DNA of 10,840 nucleotides from Chloroflexota bacterium (GTDB taxonomy: Bacteria > Chloroflexota > Dehalococcoidia > SAR202 > UBA11138). The notes under the pieces were generated by a model. It did not search any database, had not been told where the DNA came from, and saw only the letters and a list, made by a program, of their open reading frames with translations. Of the stretch, positions 1-5,458 are shown one piece after another; position 1 is the stretch's first letter, and each line of letters opens with the position of its first letter. Position numbers and translations under genes: made by a program. The DNA is taken from assembly GCA_022566975.1 (NCBI GenBank), contig JADFHV010000039.1, positions 1 through 10,840 of the forward strand. The letters are read 5' to 3'.

Positions 1-1
1 C

Positions 2-142
2 ATCGACCGCGACGACCTCCCCGCCGACCTCCTCGACGCCCACCGCCGCACCCTCGACTCCGCCATCGCAACCCTCCCCGATGGCCCACCCAAACGCGAC
101 CTCACCACCATCGTCGAAGCCCTAGAACCCCGCTCACCCTGA
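2..142 (+). CDS. C-terminal fragment of an unrecognised protein (5' end outside window)
   Basis: An open frame enters at the left edge and stops with TGA at 140-142, giving about 46 residues that end ...KRDLTTIVEALEPRSP. Codon use is strongly C-ending, as expected for a real high-GC gene. I do not recognise the family from this tail and propose no function. The last residues (LEPRSP) are read into a common 19-bp interspersed repeat (137-155). A second copy of the tail lies 113 bp downstream in another frame and ends ...LTAIVDAVR with TAG at 241-243. The natural C-terminus was therefore probably the VEAL/VDAV type, and the present stop arose through rearrangement at the repeat. Confidence 0.5.
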   Translation: MDRDDLPADLLDAHRRTLDSAIATLPDGPPKRDLTTIVEALEPRSP

Positions 143-238
143 GCCTGTCGAAGGGCCGCCGCACCCTCCACTCCACCATCGCAACCCTCCCCCCCGGCCC
201 GCCCAAACGCGACCTCACCGCAATCGTAGACGCGGTAC
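44..238 (+). repeat. Duplicated 3' gene end: copies 44-123 and 157-238, offset 113 bp
   Basis: The stretch beginning CGCCGCACCCTC at 44 recurs at 157 with about 85-90% identity over roughly 78 bp. In their own frames both copies encode a version of RRTL.S.IATLP.GPPKRDLT.IV. The offset of 113 is not a multiple of three, so copy 2 is out of frame with the gene entering the window. Several differences fall at third codon positions (CCA/CCG, GTC/GTA, GCC/GCG). This suggests the copies diverged as coding sequence, for example as paralogous gene ends brought together, before copy 2 became a remnant. Confidence 0.7.
137..155. repeat. Interspersed 19-bp repeat CCCTGAGCCTGTCGAAGGG
   Basis: This imperfect inverted repeat separates the two copies of the gene tail. 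Its reverse complement recurs at 8456-8474 with 16 of 19 positions matching. Motifs of this type are widespread interspersed repeats in several bacterial phyla. Here it supplies the stop of the truncated gene. Confidence 0.6.
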
Positions 239-270
239 GCTAGGGGTCGATCCTAGTGGTTTCGATGCAA

Positions 271-361
271 TGTCATTCTGAGGTCCCCCGGTGTCACTCT
301 GAGCCCCTCTTTTTGTCATTCTGAGCCCCTCTTTTTGTCATTCTGAGCGAAGCGAAGAATC
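271..361 (+). repeat. Tandem array, about 22-bp unit (TGTCATTCTGAGCCCCTCTT), 4 copies
   Basis: Copies start at 271, 292, 314 and 336, so the spacing is 21, 22 and 22 bp. Each begins TGTCAYTCTGAG. The first three run into a C/T-rich tail. The last instead continues as the full interspersed unit, which begins GTCATTCTGAGC and ends GAAGAATC (337-361). The array is therefore made of truncated half-units stacked in front of one full unit. Confidence 0.8.
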
Positions 362-489
362 TGGGGCCGGGGTCACCCTGAGCATCCTGGACTGCGCCCC
401 GAGCCATTCCAGGGACTCGACGGTGAGCAGTCGTGGTCGGGCCGCTTCTTCTTCACCACACAGAGCGCGCCACACTGAAAGCCTCGTGG

Positions 490-660
490 TGTCATCCCGA
501 GGCCCCCTTGCGTCATCCCGAGGCTCCGTGTGTCGTTCTGAGCCCCCCTTGCGTCATCCAGAGGCTCCGTGGTGTCGTTCTGAGCCCCCCTTGCGTCATC
601 CAGAGGCTCCGTGGTGTCATTCTGAGCCCCCCTTTGTCATTCTGAGCGAAGCGAAGAATC
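490..660 (+). repeat. Tandem array, 41-42-bp unit, about 4 copies, ending in the same 25-bp unit
   Basis: Copies begin at 490, 531, 573 and 615. Each carries TGTCRTTCTGAG or TGTCATCCCGAG, then a C-rich run, then GCGTCATCC.GAGGCTCCG. The last copy is cut short and runs into the full unit at 636-660, which is identical over 25 bp to 337-361. Each 42-bp unit is itself two related half-units (GTCATTCTGAGC and GTCATCCAGAGG), so this is a higher-order version of the array at 271-361. Confidence 0.8.
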
Positions 661-864
661 CAGGGCGATTCGGCAAATCCCCTCGGCCCATGTCGCAAGC
701 ATCGGCCCCGCAGTGACCGGGCTCGGCACTGGACACCACCACAACCACCTCAGCCAAAGCCTGCCAGCTTCTTCGTCCCAGTATGTATACCGTCTCTGGC
801 GACGGCGGGCACATCATCTTCCGCAGCCCTCGGCCCGCTAACTTTCCGGACAAAAGAGTCACTC

Positions 865-1827
865 TCAAGTTAAGTCTCGCATCGTCTCGAGTGTCTCTAC
901 AACCCGATCATAAGAAGGCATCAGCTTCGCCTGGGTGATTCCTTCCCGTTTGAGCGCGAGAAGCACATCACGGGCGCCATCTACGGGTGCCTCTAACCTC
1001 ACAACGGCCGGGAGAACCTCCGAGAGGTTCATAGGTGCCGTCCAGCGCTCCTCCTTACGTTCCCAATAATCGGTGGCCTCGCATATCACCTCGTCCAGGG
1101 GTTGGCAAGCTCCATCTGCCCAATAGTCGTGTGCTCCCGTATCCAAGAGAAAGAACCCCTCCTGTGCTCGCAGAAAGGAGTTCGGCGCCCGCGGAACGGT
1201 CACCTCCCTGACTCTTTCGACAGCCGGGGCTCTACTGTACGCGGCACCCCTTAAGAAGCGCAGATCAACGGCCCAAACCGCGAGTTTCAAATCTGCCTCC
1301 AGCAACTCGTCCGAATTCGTAGCTTCGGACGCATTCAAAGCATCGGCGGCGGCGAAAAATGCTGCGTACAGCGGATTATGTGTGAAATCAAGCAGTCTCG
1401 TAGGTACTCCGTGATGTTGTGCGATCGCCAGCGTTTCCAGCACCTCTATTGGAGGCCAGGTCGCTTCTTTGGACGCTTTCTCTATGACACTGACGACTAC
1501 TTCAGTTTGTCGAAACAGCGGATTGTCGCCCGGGACAGGAAGTCCCACATCGTCCGCAAGTCTCAGAAAGTCTAAGACGGCCCGAAACTCACCGTAAGCG
1601 TTGCGTTCCGCTGTTGCCGTCGGAGCATCGACGACGTCGTCGAGATACCCGAGCTTAACACCTGAACGGAACGCTGTGGGTACAAGTCCCCACCTGGCGT
1701 CTCGTTGGCCGCGAAACGCTATATCACCGAAGCCAGCGTGCTTCAGGCTCGTTAGCATCTCACTTCCCCACCTGAGCGCGGCAATGAGTTCTTCCGCGTC
1801 TGAGTAGCTGAATACTCGTATTTCCAA
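865..1827 (-). CDS. FRG-domain protein, presumed retron effector
   Basis: This is a protein of about 320 residues with the Pfam FRG domain throughout. Residues are numbered from the upstream TTG at 1833. The name-giving FRGQ is at 40-43, followed by W48 and PTAFR (52-56). The core QHHGVPTRLLDFTHNPLYAAFFA is at 139-161, LRAQEGFFLLDTG at 221-233, and the usual end KREGITQAKLMPSYD at 296-309. There is no signal peptide or membrane segment, so it is probably cytosolic. FRG biochemistry is, to my knowledge, not established. Both possible starts are TTG (1833 and 1827). GGGAG at 1840-1836 lies 2 nt from the first and 8 nt from the second, so I chose 1827. It follows the retron RT by only about a dozen bases on the same strand, which implies co-transcription. 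By analogy with other retrons it is probably the toxic effector held in check by RT-msDNA. The family call is firm; the role is inferred. Confidence 0.88.
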   Translation of the reverse strand: MEIRVFSYSDAEELIAALRWGSEMLTSLKHAGFGDIAFRGQRDARWGLVPTAFRSGVKLGYLDDVVDAPTATAERNAYGEFRAVLDFLRLADDVGLPVPGDNPLFRQTEVVVSVIEKASKEATWPPIEVLETLAIAQHHGVPTRLLDFTHNPLYAAFFAAADALNASEATNSDELLEADLKLAVWAVDLRFLRGAAYSRAPAVERVREVTVPRAPNSFLRAQEGFFLLDTGAHDYWADGACQPLDEVICEATDYWERKEERWTAPMNLSEVLPAVVRLEAPVDGARDVLLALKREGITQAKLMPSYDRVVETLETMRDLT

Positions 1828-1839
1828 CGACAAATCTCC

Positions 1840-2916
1840 CTAGGGGCCGCCGGTGCTGCTTGCTCGGTCCAATATCTCGAACTCCTCCAAATACTTCAGG
1901 TACAGCTTGTCCGTCTCGCCTCGAACCGCACCTAGAAACGCGATCTTGCCTCGCAGGACATTCCGGAATCTCGGCTTGTTTTTGAAGGGAGCGCGTGACC
2001 TAGTGTCGTAGTCTGACCAGAACTTCTCTTGTACTGCATCGAGGCTGAACGATCTCCAGTTATGCAACATTGCCCTTATCTGCTTTACGTACCTCCGCCT
2101 CACGTTCGGGCGCTCATTAACCGTGAGGCCAGTTACCTCTTGACGAGAGTTTTTGAGCTGAAGCCGCACTTTGTCCTCGTTGATATCGAACCCGTTACTC
2201 TGAATTATCTGCTTGAGCCTCGGCCCAATCTCGACCACTCCGGGATCACCCTCGAAGTACCTCGCAATGAAATCGGGGAACGTGCCCAACGAGGTCGAAA
2301 AGGTCAAATCATCAGCGTAGCGCGTGTATACACACTTAACTTCTCCCGCCAATCTCTTCAGTTGACTGTCCATCTTGGCGCAGATCATGTTCGAGATCAC
2401 TGGTGAGGTGGGCGCGCCTTGGGGGAGCTTTCCTTGGTGACAACATATCTGTGCTAACACTTTAGCTACATCCCTACTAAGCCCGTAGGGTACAGCCATC
2501 AAGAGCCCCATCACCCGGCCAAAATGAATGGATGGGAAGAAGTCCGACAAGTCCACATTAAACACATATCGTCTATTCCTGTGTTTCTGGGCGTTCTGGA
2601 CTATATTACGACCCGGCGTGAATCCGTATACACCGGCTTTAGGCTGGTAGACGGCATTAAGCACCTGATTCAGTTTTCTCTGAATTATCTTCAGCCCACT
2701 TACCGGGGCGTGTATTTGCCTAAGGCCTCCAGATTTCTTGCGTATGTCAAAGCTAATGTACCGCTTGTCCACCGGCGACCTATAGATATGCCAAACTAGC
2801 AGGCCGTAGGGGACTTCCAGGAGTTTAGCGATGTCACTGGGTCCCGTGAGCTTACTGAATAGCTCCCTGAGCTCAGTAGGTGACTTCGAGAGCTCGGTAC
2901 TCAGTGTAACTGCCAT
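1840..2916 (-). CDS. Retron-type reverse transcriptase
   Basis: This 358-residue RNA-directed DNA polymerase matches the usual size of a retron RT (about 300-400). The visible order is KKSGGLRQIHAP (60-71); NAQKH at 108-112, the NAxxH motif typical of retron RTs; the first catalytic Asp in DLSDFFPSI (D122); PQGAPTSP (165-172); the YADD active site (200-203); VTG at 261-263 in the thumb region, which in retrons contributes to recognising the cognate ncRNA; and a C-terminal RGKIAFLGAVRG (322-332). No maturase or X domain of a group II intron is present. The ATG is fixed by an in-frame TAA at 2943-2941. It lies 4-5 nt after the a2 repeat of the presumed msr-msd RNA and has no clear Shine-Dalgarno site. 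The enzyme should copy part of that RNA into msDNA. Base composition is visibly less GC-rich than the flanking genes, suggesting transfer. Confidence 0.93.
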   Translation of the reverse strand: MAVTLSTELSKSPTELRELFSKLTGPSDIAKLLEVPYGLLVWHIYRSPVDKRYISFDIRKKSGGLRQIHAPVSGLKIIQRKLNQVLNAVYQPKAGVYGFTPGRNIVQNAQKHRNRRYVFNVDLSDFFPSIHFGRVMGLLMAVPYGLSRDVAKVLAQICCHQGKLPQGAPTSPVISNMICAKMDSQLKRLAGEVKCVYTRYADDLTFSTSLGTFPDFIARYFEGDPGVVEIGPRLKQIIQSNGFDINEDKVRLQLKNSRQEVTGLTVNERPNVRRRYVKQIRAMLHNWRSFSLDAVQEKFWSDYDTRSRAPFKNKPRFRNVLRGKIAFLGAVRGETDKLYLKYLEEFEILDRASSTGGP

Positions 2917-2920
2917 GATG

Positions 2921-3079
2921 TGAATGGGGCGCTCGCCGGATTATTCTAACCTTCTGCGCCAACCCAGCCAGCAACATGTACAAGCAGTGAGCACCTGCAC
3001 ATGCGCGTTAATGCTTACCGTCCGTTCAATTGCCGCGTATCGCATGCAGCTTCAATAACCTCCGGCAAGCGCCTCCATC
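2921..3079 (-). ncRNA. Candidate retron msr-msd RNA with a1/a2 inverted repeat
   Basis: Just upstream of the RT, GGCGCTTGCCGGA (3073-3061, a1) pairs over 13 bp with TCCGGCGAGCGCC (2940-2928, a2), with one G-U. After a two-base bulge (3060-3059), TTATT (3058-3054) pairs with AATAA (2945-2941), extending the stem inward. Outward, weaker pairing reaches 3079/2922. Inside, GCTGC/GCGGC (3050-3046/3036-3032) can form a small msr-type hairpin. Positions 3010-2947 can fold into a longer interrupted hairpin: TAAC/GTTA, GCG/CGC, CATGT/ACATG and GCAG/CTGC around a 7-nt loop at 2994-2988. The branching G would be G3050 (in AAGC) or G3053. Position, a1/a2 architecture and length (about 150 nt) are those of retrons. 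The exact ends and the fold are estimated by eye. Confidence 0.8.
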
Positions 3080-3081
3080 GA

Positions 3082-3087
3082 ATTATA
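3082..3087 (-). promoter_or_regulatory. -10 box TATAAT of the retron promoter
   Basis: A perfect TATAAT reads 3087 to 3082 on the minus strand. No good -35 stands at 17 bp; the closest candidate is TTCGTC at 3113-3108 with a 20-bp spacer. A start 6-8 bases downstream falls near 3075, at the first bases of a1. The transcript would therefore begin exactly with the retron RNA, which supports both calls. Confidence 0.6.
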
Positions 3088-3218
3088 TCCCTTTGCTCCA
3101 CACTCGGGACGAACGCCGTGACAACCAGAGCATACTATCGGCTGGCGTTCCCAAGGTTCGCCCGGAATCCCGAAAGACCCATCGAAACACCCTTATAACC
3201 CACCGAACGCCAACCCCC

Positions 3219-3248
3219 TTGACATCACCCGAACATCCGTGCTATTTT
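3219..3248 (+). promoter_or_regulatory. Promoter of the HTH gene: TTGACA, 18 bp, TATTTT
   Basis: TTGACA (3219-3224) is a perfect -35, followed after 18 bp by TATTTT (3243-3248). It points toward the HTH gene at 3349 and is divergent from the retron promoter. The leader is about 95 nt and contains two hairpins. Confidence 0.6.
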
Positions 3249-3256
3249 AGCTCGTA

Positions 3257-3290
3257 GGGACAGACCCCACCGGGCCTGTCCCCTTTTCTT
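3257..3290 (+). terminator. Hairpin plus T-rich tract in the leader (possible attenuator)
   Basis: GGGACAG (3257-3263) pairs with CTGTCCC (3276-3282), followed by C TTTT C TTT. It lies between the promoter at 3219 and the HTH start, so it would terminate or attenuate that transcript. It may instead be a member of a small repeat family; the T tract is interrupted and the stem is only 7 bp. Confidence 0.35.
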
Positions 3291-3303
3291 TCCCGGCCCT
3301 AAC

Positions 3304-3321
3304 CCCGGACTTCAGTCCGGG
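3304..3321. repeat. Perfect 7-bp hairpin CCCGGAC-TTCA-GTCCGGG
   Basis: This 18-bp perfect stem-loop with a TTCA tetraloop lies 28 bp ahead of the HTH start codon. GC-rich elements of this kind usually occur in many copies per genome (REP-like). An effect on translation of the next gene is possible but not shown. Confidence 0.55.
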
Positions 3322-3340
3322 TGACCACAATCCCCCAAAA

Positions 3341-3370
3341 GGTACAGAATGGTACGAAACGGTACAGAAA
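3341..3370 (+). repeat. Three GGTAC repeats with 10-bp period over the HTH start codon
   Basis: GGTACAGAAT, GGTACGAAAC and GGTACAGAAA follow each other at 3341, 3351 and 3361 with exactly 10-bp spacing. GGTAC therefore repeats on the same face of the helix. The ATG (3349) lies at the junction of the first two units. An operator for autorepression by the HTH protein is a reasonable guess; chance or coding constraint cannot be excluded. Confidence 0.5.
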
Positions 3371-3756
3371 AATCAACCTCCCTCGCCAGGCGCCAGATCG
3401 ACGCCATGCCCTACCTCGTCGCGTCTCCCACCCTCTCCGAGGGTGCCAGGCTCGCCAAAATCGCACGTACAACTCTGTACAATTGGATGGACGACCCGGA
3501 CTTCCGCGACAGGTTCGAGTCCCTCCGAGACAGCGCCGCCGAGCTCGCCCACGCCGAGCTTAGCGGCCTCATGTTCAAGGGCGTCCTCGTCCTCGCCGAC
3601 GCCATGGACAGCCCCGACGCCGACCTTCGTCTCCGGGCAGCAAGGACCACCCTCTACGCCGGGCTCAGGGCCCTCGACCTCAAGGACCTCGAGAGGCGAC
3701 TCGACAAGCTCGACGACGCGTTCTCCCTCTGGCAAGAGAGACAACCCCGACGCTAG
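3349..3756 (+). CDS. Small helix-turn-helix protein, phBC6A51 / terminase-small-subunit-like
   Basis: The protein has 135 residues. A helix-turn-helix lies at about 27-48 (TLSEGARLAKIARTTLYNWM), followed by DDPDFRDRFESLRD. This LYNWxxDPxF pattern is typical of phBC6A51-type homeodomain proteins and of the DNA-binding part of some phage terminase small subunits. The rest is predicted helical, with a charged, possibly coiled segment near 110-130 (LKDLERRLDKLDDAF). The ATG at 3349 has AAGG at 3339-3342 six bases ahead. The next methionine (residue 20, at 3406) would remove part of the region before the HTH. A small gene follows 14 bp downstream. No phage structural genes or large terminase are visible, so it is either a stand-alone regulator or a phage remnant. 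The domain call is good; the role is unknown. Confidence 0.78.
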   Translation: MVRNGTEKSTSLARRQIDAMPYLVASPTLSEGARLAKIARTTLYNWMDDPDFRDRFESLRDSAAELAHAELSGLMFKGVLVLADAMDSPDADLRLRAARTTLYAGLRALDLKDLERRLDKLDDAFSLWQERQPRR

Positions 3757-3770
3757 GGCCAAGGCTGAGA

Positions 3771-4049
3771 GTGCTGGAGCGCAGGCTCGTTCGTGAGCGC
3801 ACCGAGCTGACAGTGCAGGCCGTCGTCTCCGAGCTCGTGGACCGCTGGGACCGCGCCATGGAGGAGGGCCGCCCGACACCCACCGACCGCGAGGTCATCG
3901 ACGCCATCATCGACGCCGGGCTCTACCTCTCCACCCTCACGCGGGCCATCGCCTACCTGGAAAAATGCACGACCGAGAAGACCCTGCCCGACCGCCACCG
4001 CCTCGCCAAAATCCTGGTCCCGCCCGCGCGCCCACCCGGCACCTTCTGA
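3771..4049 (+). CDS. Small hypothetical protein following the HTH gene
   Basis: The protein has 92 residues and starts at GTG, with AAGG at 3761-3764 six bases ahead. It begins 14 bp after the stop of the HTH gene and is probably co-transcribed with it. It is charged and mostly helical (ERRLVRERTELTVQAVVSELVDRWDRAMEEG, then REVIDAIIDAGLYLSTLTRAIAYLEK) and ends in a proline-rich tail (LVPPARPPGTF). There is no membrane segment and no motif I recognise. A partner or accessory of the preceding DNA-binding protein is possible from position alone. The overlapping antisense frame is considered a shadow. Confidence 0.6.
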   Translation: MLERRLVRERTELTVQAVVSELVDRWDRAMEEGRPTPTDREVIDAIIDAGLYLSTLTRAIAYLEKCTTEKTLPDRHRLAKILVPPARPPGTF

Positions 4050-4077
4050 GCGAATGTCGACCCAGCGGCCCCGATGC

Positions 4078-4095
4078 CGCCCCGTTCACGGGGTG
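4078..4095. terminator. Short hairpin between convergent genes
   Basis: CCCCG-TTCA-CGGGG (4080-4093) forms a 5-bp perfect stem, extendable by two weak pairs. It lies between the stop of the plus-strand gene (4049) and the stop of the minus-strand permease (4117). Neither side has a T tract, so a terminator role rests on position only. Confidence 0.3.
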
Positions 4096-4116
4096 GTACA
4101 TGGCCAAATCCAAAAA

Positions 4117-5199
4117 TCACTCCCAGCGGAAGAGGCGCGTCGCCACGATGAAGCTCAGCAGTAGCCACACACCCAGCCCGAGGAGGTTCTCGCCCTGCGA
4201 CCAGAGGGTAGCCCCGTCGGCCGAGATGTTGCGCATCCCCTCGACCAGGTACGTGAGCGGGAGATAGGCGGTGATGGTCTGAAGGATCTCCGGCAGGAAC
4301 TCGCGGCCGAAGAATACGCCCGAGAGGAACATCATCGGCATGGCGATCACGTTGGCCACCGGCGCGGCCACGTTCTCGTTCTTGGCCCACCCGGCGACGC
4401 CGAACCCGATGGTGAGAAAGACCCCTCCACCGATGATTGCCATCACCAGTATGGCGGCGATGTTGCCGACGATCTCCGCGTCGAAGAAGAGGACGGCGAT
4501 GCCGATCAGCAGGACCGTCTGCACGGCCGACACTATCAGGCGGGTGACCACCTGGGCGAACAGGATGCTGGCCGGGCGCACGGGAGTCGCGAACAGCCGG
4601 CGAAGGATGCCCAGCCTCTTGAGCTGGACGAAGCTGAAGGCCACGCTGAACATCCCCATCTGCATTATGGACATCGCGATGATGCCGGGGAGGAGGAAAT
4701 CGATGTAGCTGAAGTCGCGGTTGGTTATGGGCTCTGAGGTCAGCGTGAACGGGCGCTCCACCCCGGCCGCCGCAAGCGTCATCTCATGCAAAAGCTCATT
4801 GATGATTGCCCGGCCCACCTCGACCTCCTGGGGCCTCCCCTCGTTGTAGAGGAGCCTGAGCTCCGAGGTCTCGCCGGAGACCCCGAAACCGTCCGGGAGG
4901 ACAAGGACCAGCTCGCGGTCGCCGTCCAGGAGCGCCTGACGCTCCCCCTCCAGCGAGGCCCCTTGCGAGAGGTCCAGGGCTTCCACGTCCTCGAGGCCCT
5001 GAACGAGGCCGCGGGAGGTCTCGTTGTCCGCCAGGTCCACGACCCCGACGTCGACGCTGCTGAAGGAGCCGAAGTTGAGCACGCCGAAGATGGCCATGAT
5101 GATGATGGGTATCACGAAGTTCCAGAACATCGCCGTCCGGTCGCGGAACCACATCTTGATGGTCGCGGCCGTCAGCACCCACGTCGGGTTAGACCTCAC
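4117..5199 (-). CDS. ABC-2 type exporter permease (DrrB-like)
   Basis: This 360-residue membrane subunit belongs to an ABC exporter. One membrane segment is near the N-terminus (about 24-44). A large extracytoplasmic loop follows (about 45-165, starting VDVGVVDLADNE), then five segments near 167-192, 211-238, 247-269, 279-298 and 336-355: the six-helix plan of the ABC-2 family. RRLFATPVRPASIL (200-213) and LPLTYLVEGMR (313-323) are typical conserved stretches of drug/antibiotic and lipid exporters of this type. It starts at GTG with GGAGGG five bases upstream. It pairs with the ATPase gene at 5459-6229 on the same strand, separated by about 260 bp that contain an interspersed repeat. The substrate cannot be told from sequence. 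Confidence 0.9.
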   Translation of the reverse strand: MRSNPTWVLTAATIKMWFRDRTAMFWNFVIPIIIMAIFGVLNFGSFSSVDVGVVDLADNETSRGLVQGLEDVEALDLSQGASLEGERQALLDGDRELVLVLPDGFGVSGETSELRLLYNEGRPQEVEVGRAIINELLHEMTLAAAGVERPFTLTSEPITNRDFSYIDFLLPGIIAMSIMQMGMFSVAFSFVQLKRLGILRRLFATPVRPASILFAQVVTRLIVSAVQTVLLIGIAVLFFDAEIVGNIAAILVMAIIGGGVFLTIGFGVAGWAKNENVAAPVANVIAMPMMFLSGVFFGREFLPEILQTITAYLPLTYLVEGMRNISADGATLWSQGENLLGLGVWLLLSFIVATRLFRWE

Positions 5200-5267
5200 T
5201 CGGTCCCTCCGCTCCGCCTCTTTGGGGCAAGTCCACGGCAGACCTCGGCATGATGGAGAGGCGCGCT

Positions 5268-5355
5268 GTCATTCCGAGGAGCCCACATCTGGCCCACGAC
5301 TGGAAGAGGCGTTCGGGGCGACGAGGAATCTGGGGTGGGGAGGGCACTTCCCACC
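5268..5355 (-). repeat. Interspersed repeat inside the ABC operon
   Basis: GTCATTCCGAGGAGC (5268-) and GCGACGAGGAATCTGGGG (5319-) are the two halves of a unit related to the GTCATTCTGAGC...GAAGAATC repeats at 337 and 636. They are separated here by about 35 bp of other sequence. GGTGGG (5334-5339) and CCCACC (5350-5355) form a small inverted repeat at the end. The element occupies the ATPase-permease spacer and would be transcribed with them. Confidence 0.55.
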
Positions 5356-5427
5356 GCCGCGACTTGCCCATCTCTGGTCAAGTCCTGCATCACGCAGCAT
5401 GGAGCGGCCCCCGGACCACCCGTCTCA

Positions 5428-5444
5428 GACCGACTCCTTCGGTC
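5428..5444 (-). terminator. Hairpin just after the ATPase stop
   Basis: GACCGA-5 nt-TCGGTC (5428-5433/5439-5444) forms a perfect 6-bp stem 14 bases past the ATPase stop codon on the minus strand. With no T run it may protect mRNA or reduce read-through into the permease rather than end transcription. Confidence 0.3.
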
Positions 5445-5458
5445 GCTCATCCTGGACA

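Larger units (their letters stand above)
244..864. other. About 620 bp without a credible gene
   Basis: The stretch holds two tandem arrays of half-units of an interspersed repeat (271-361 and 490-660), described separately. Short open frames cross it on both strands, but they translate the repeats into low-complexity peptides that repeat every 14 residues, and none has a recognisable domain. Positions 362-489 and 661-864 show nothing I can name. No convincing terminator is visible downstream of the FRG gene, which ends at 865 on the minus strand. Confidence 0.6.

Noticed and set aside
271..660. CRISPR array
   Set aside because: Units follow one another directly with 21-22 or 41-42 bp periods; there are no unique spacers between conserved repeats and no cas genes.
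423..868. Several open frames on both strands across the repeat region, one on the plus strand of 97 codons (423-716) and one on the minus strand of 83 codons (617-868)
   Set aside because: They translate tandem repeats into periodic low-complexity peptides in more than one frame at once, lack a ribosome site and show no domain.
1840..2916. Group II intron maturase or diversity-generating retroelement RT
   Set aside because: There is no maturase X or HNH domain, no intron RNA domains V/VI, and no template/variable repeat pair or Avd-like gene; NAxxH, VTG and the a1/a2 repeat point to a retron.
3349..4049. Prophage
   Set aside because: Only one HTH gene of phage type and one small unknown gene are present; no integrase, large terminase, portal or capsid gene is visible in the window.
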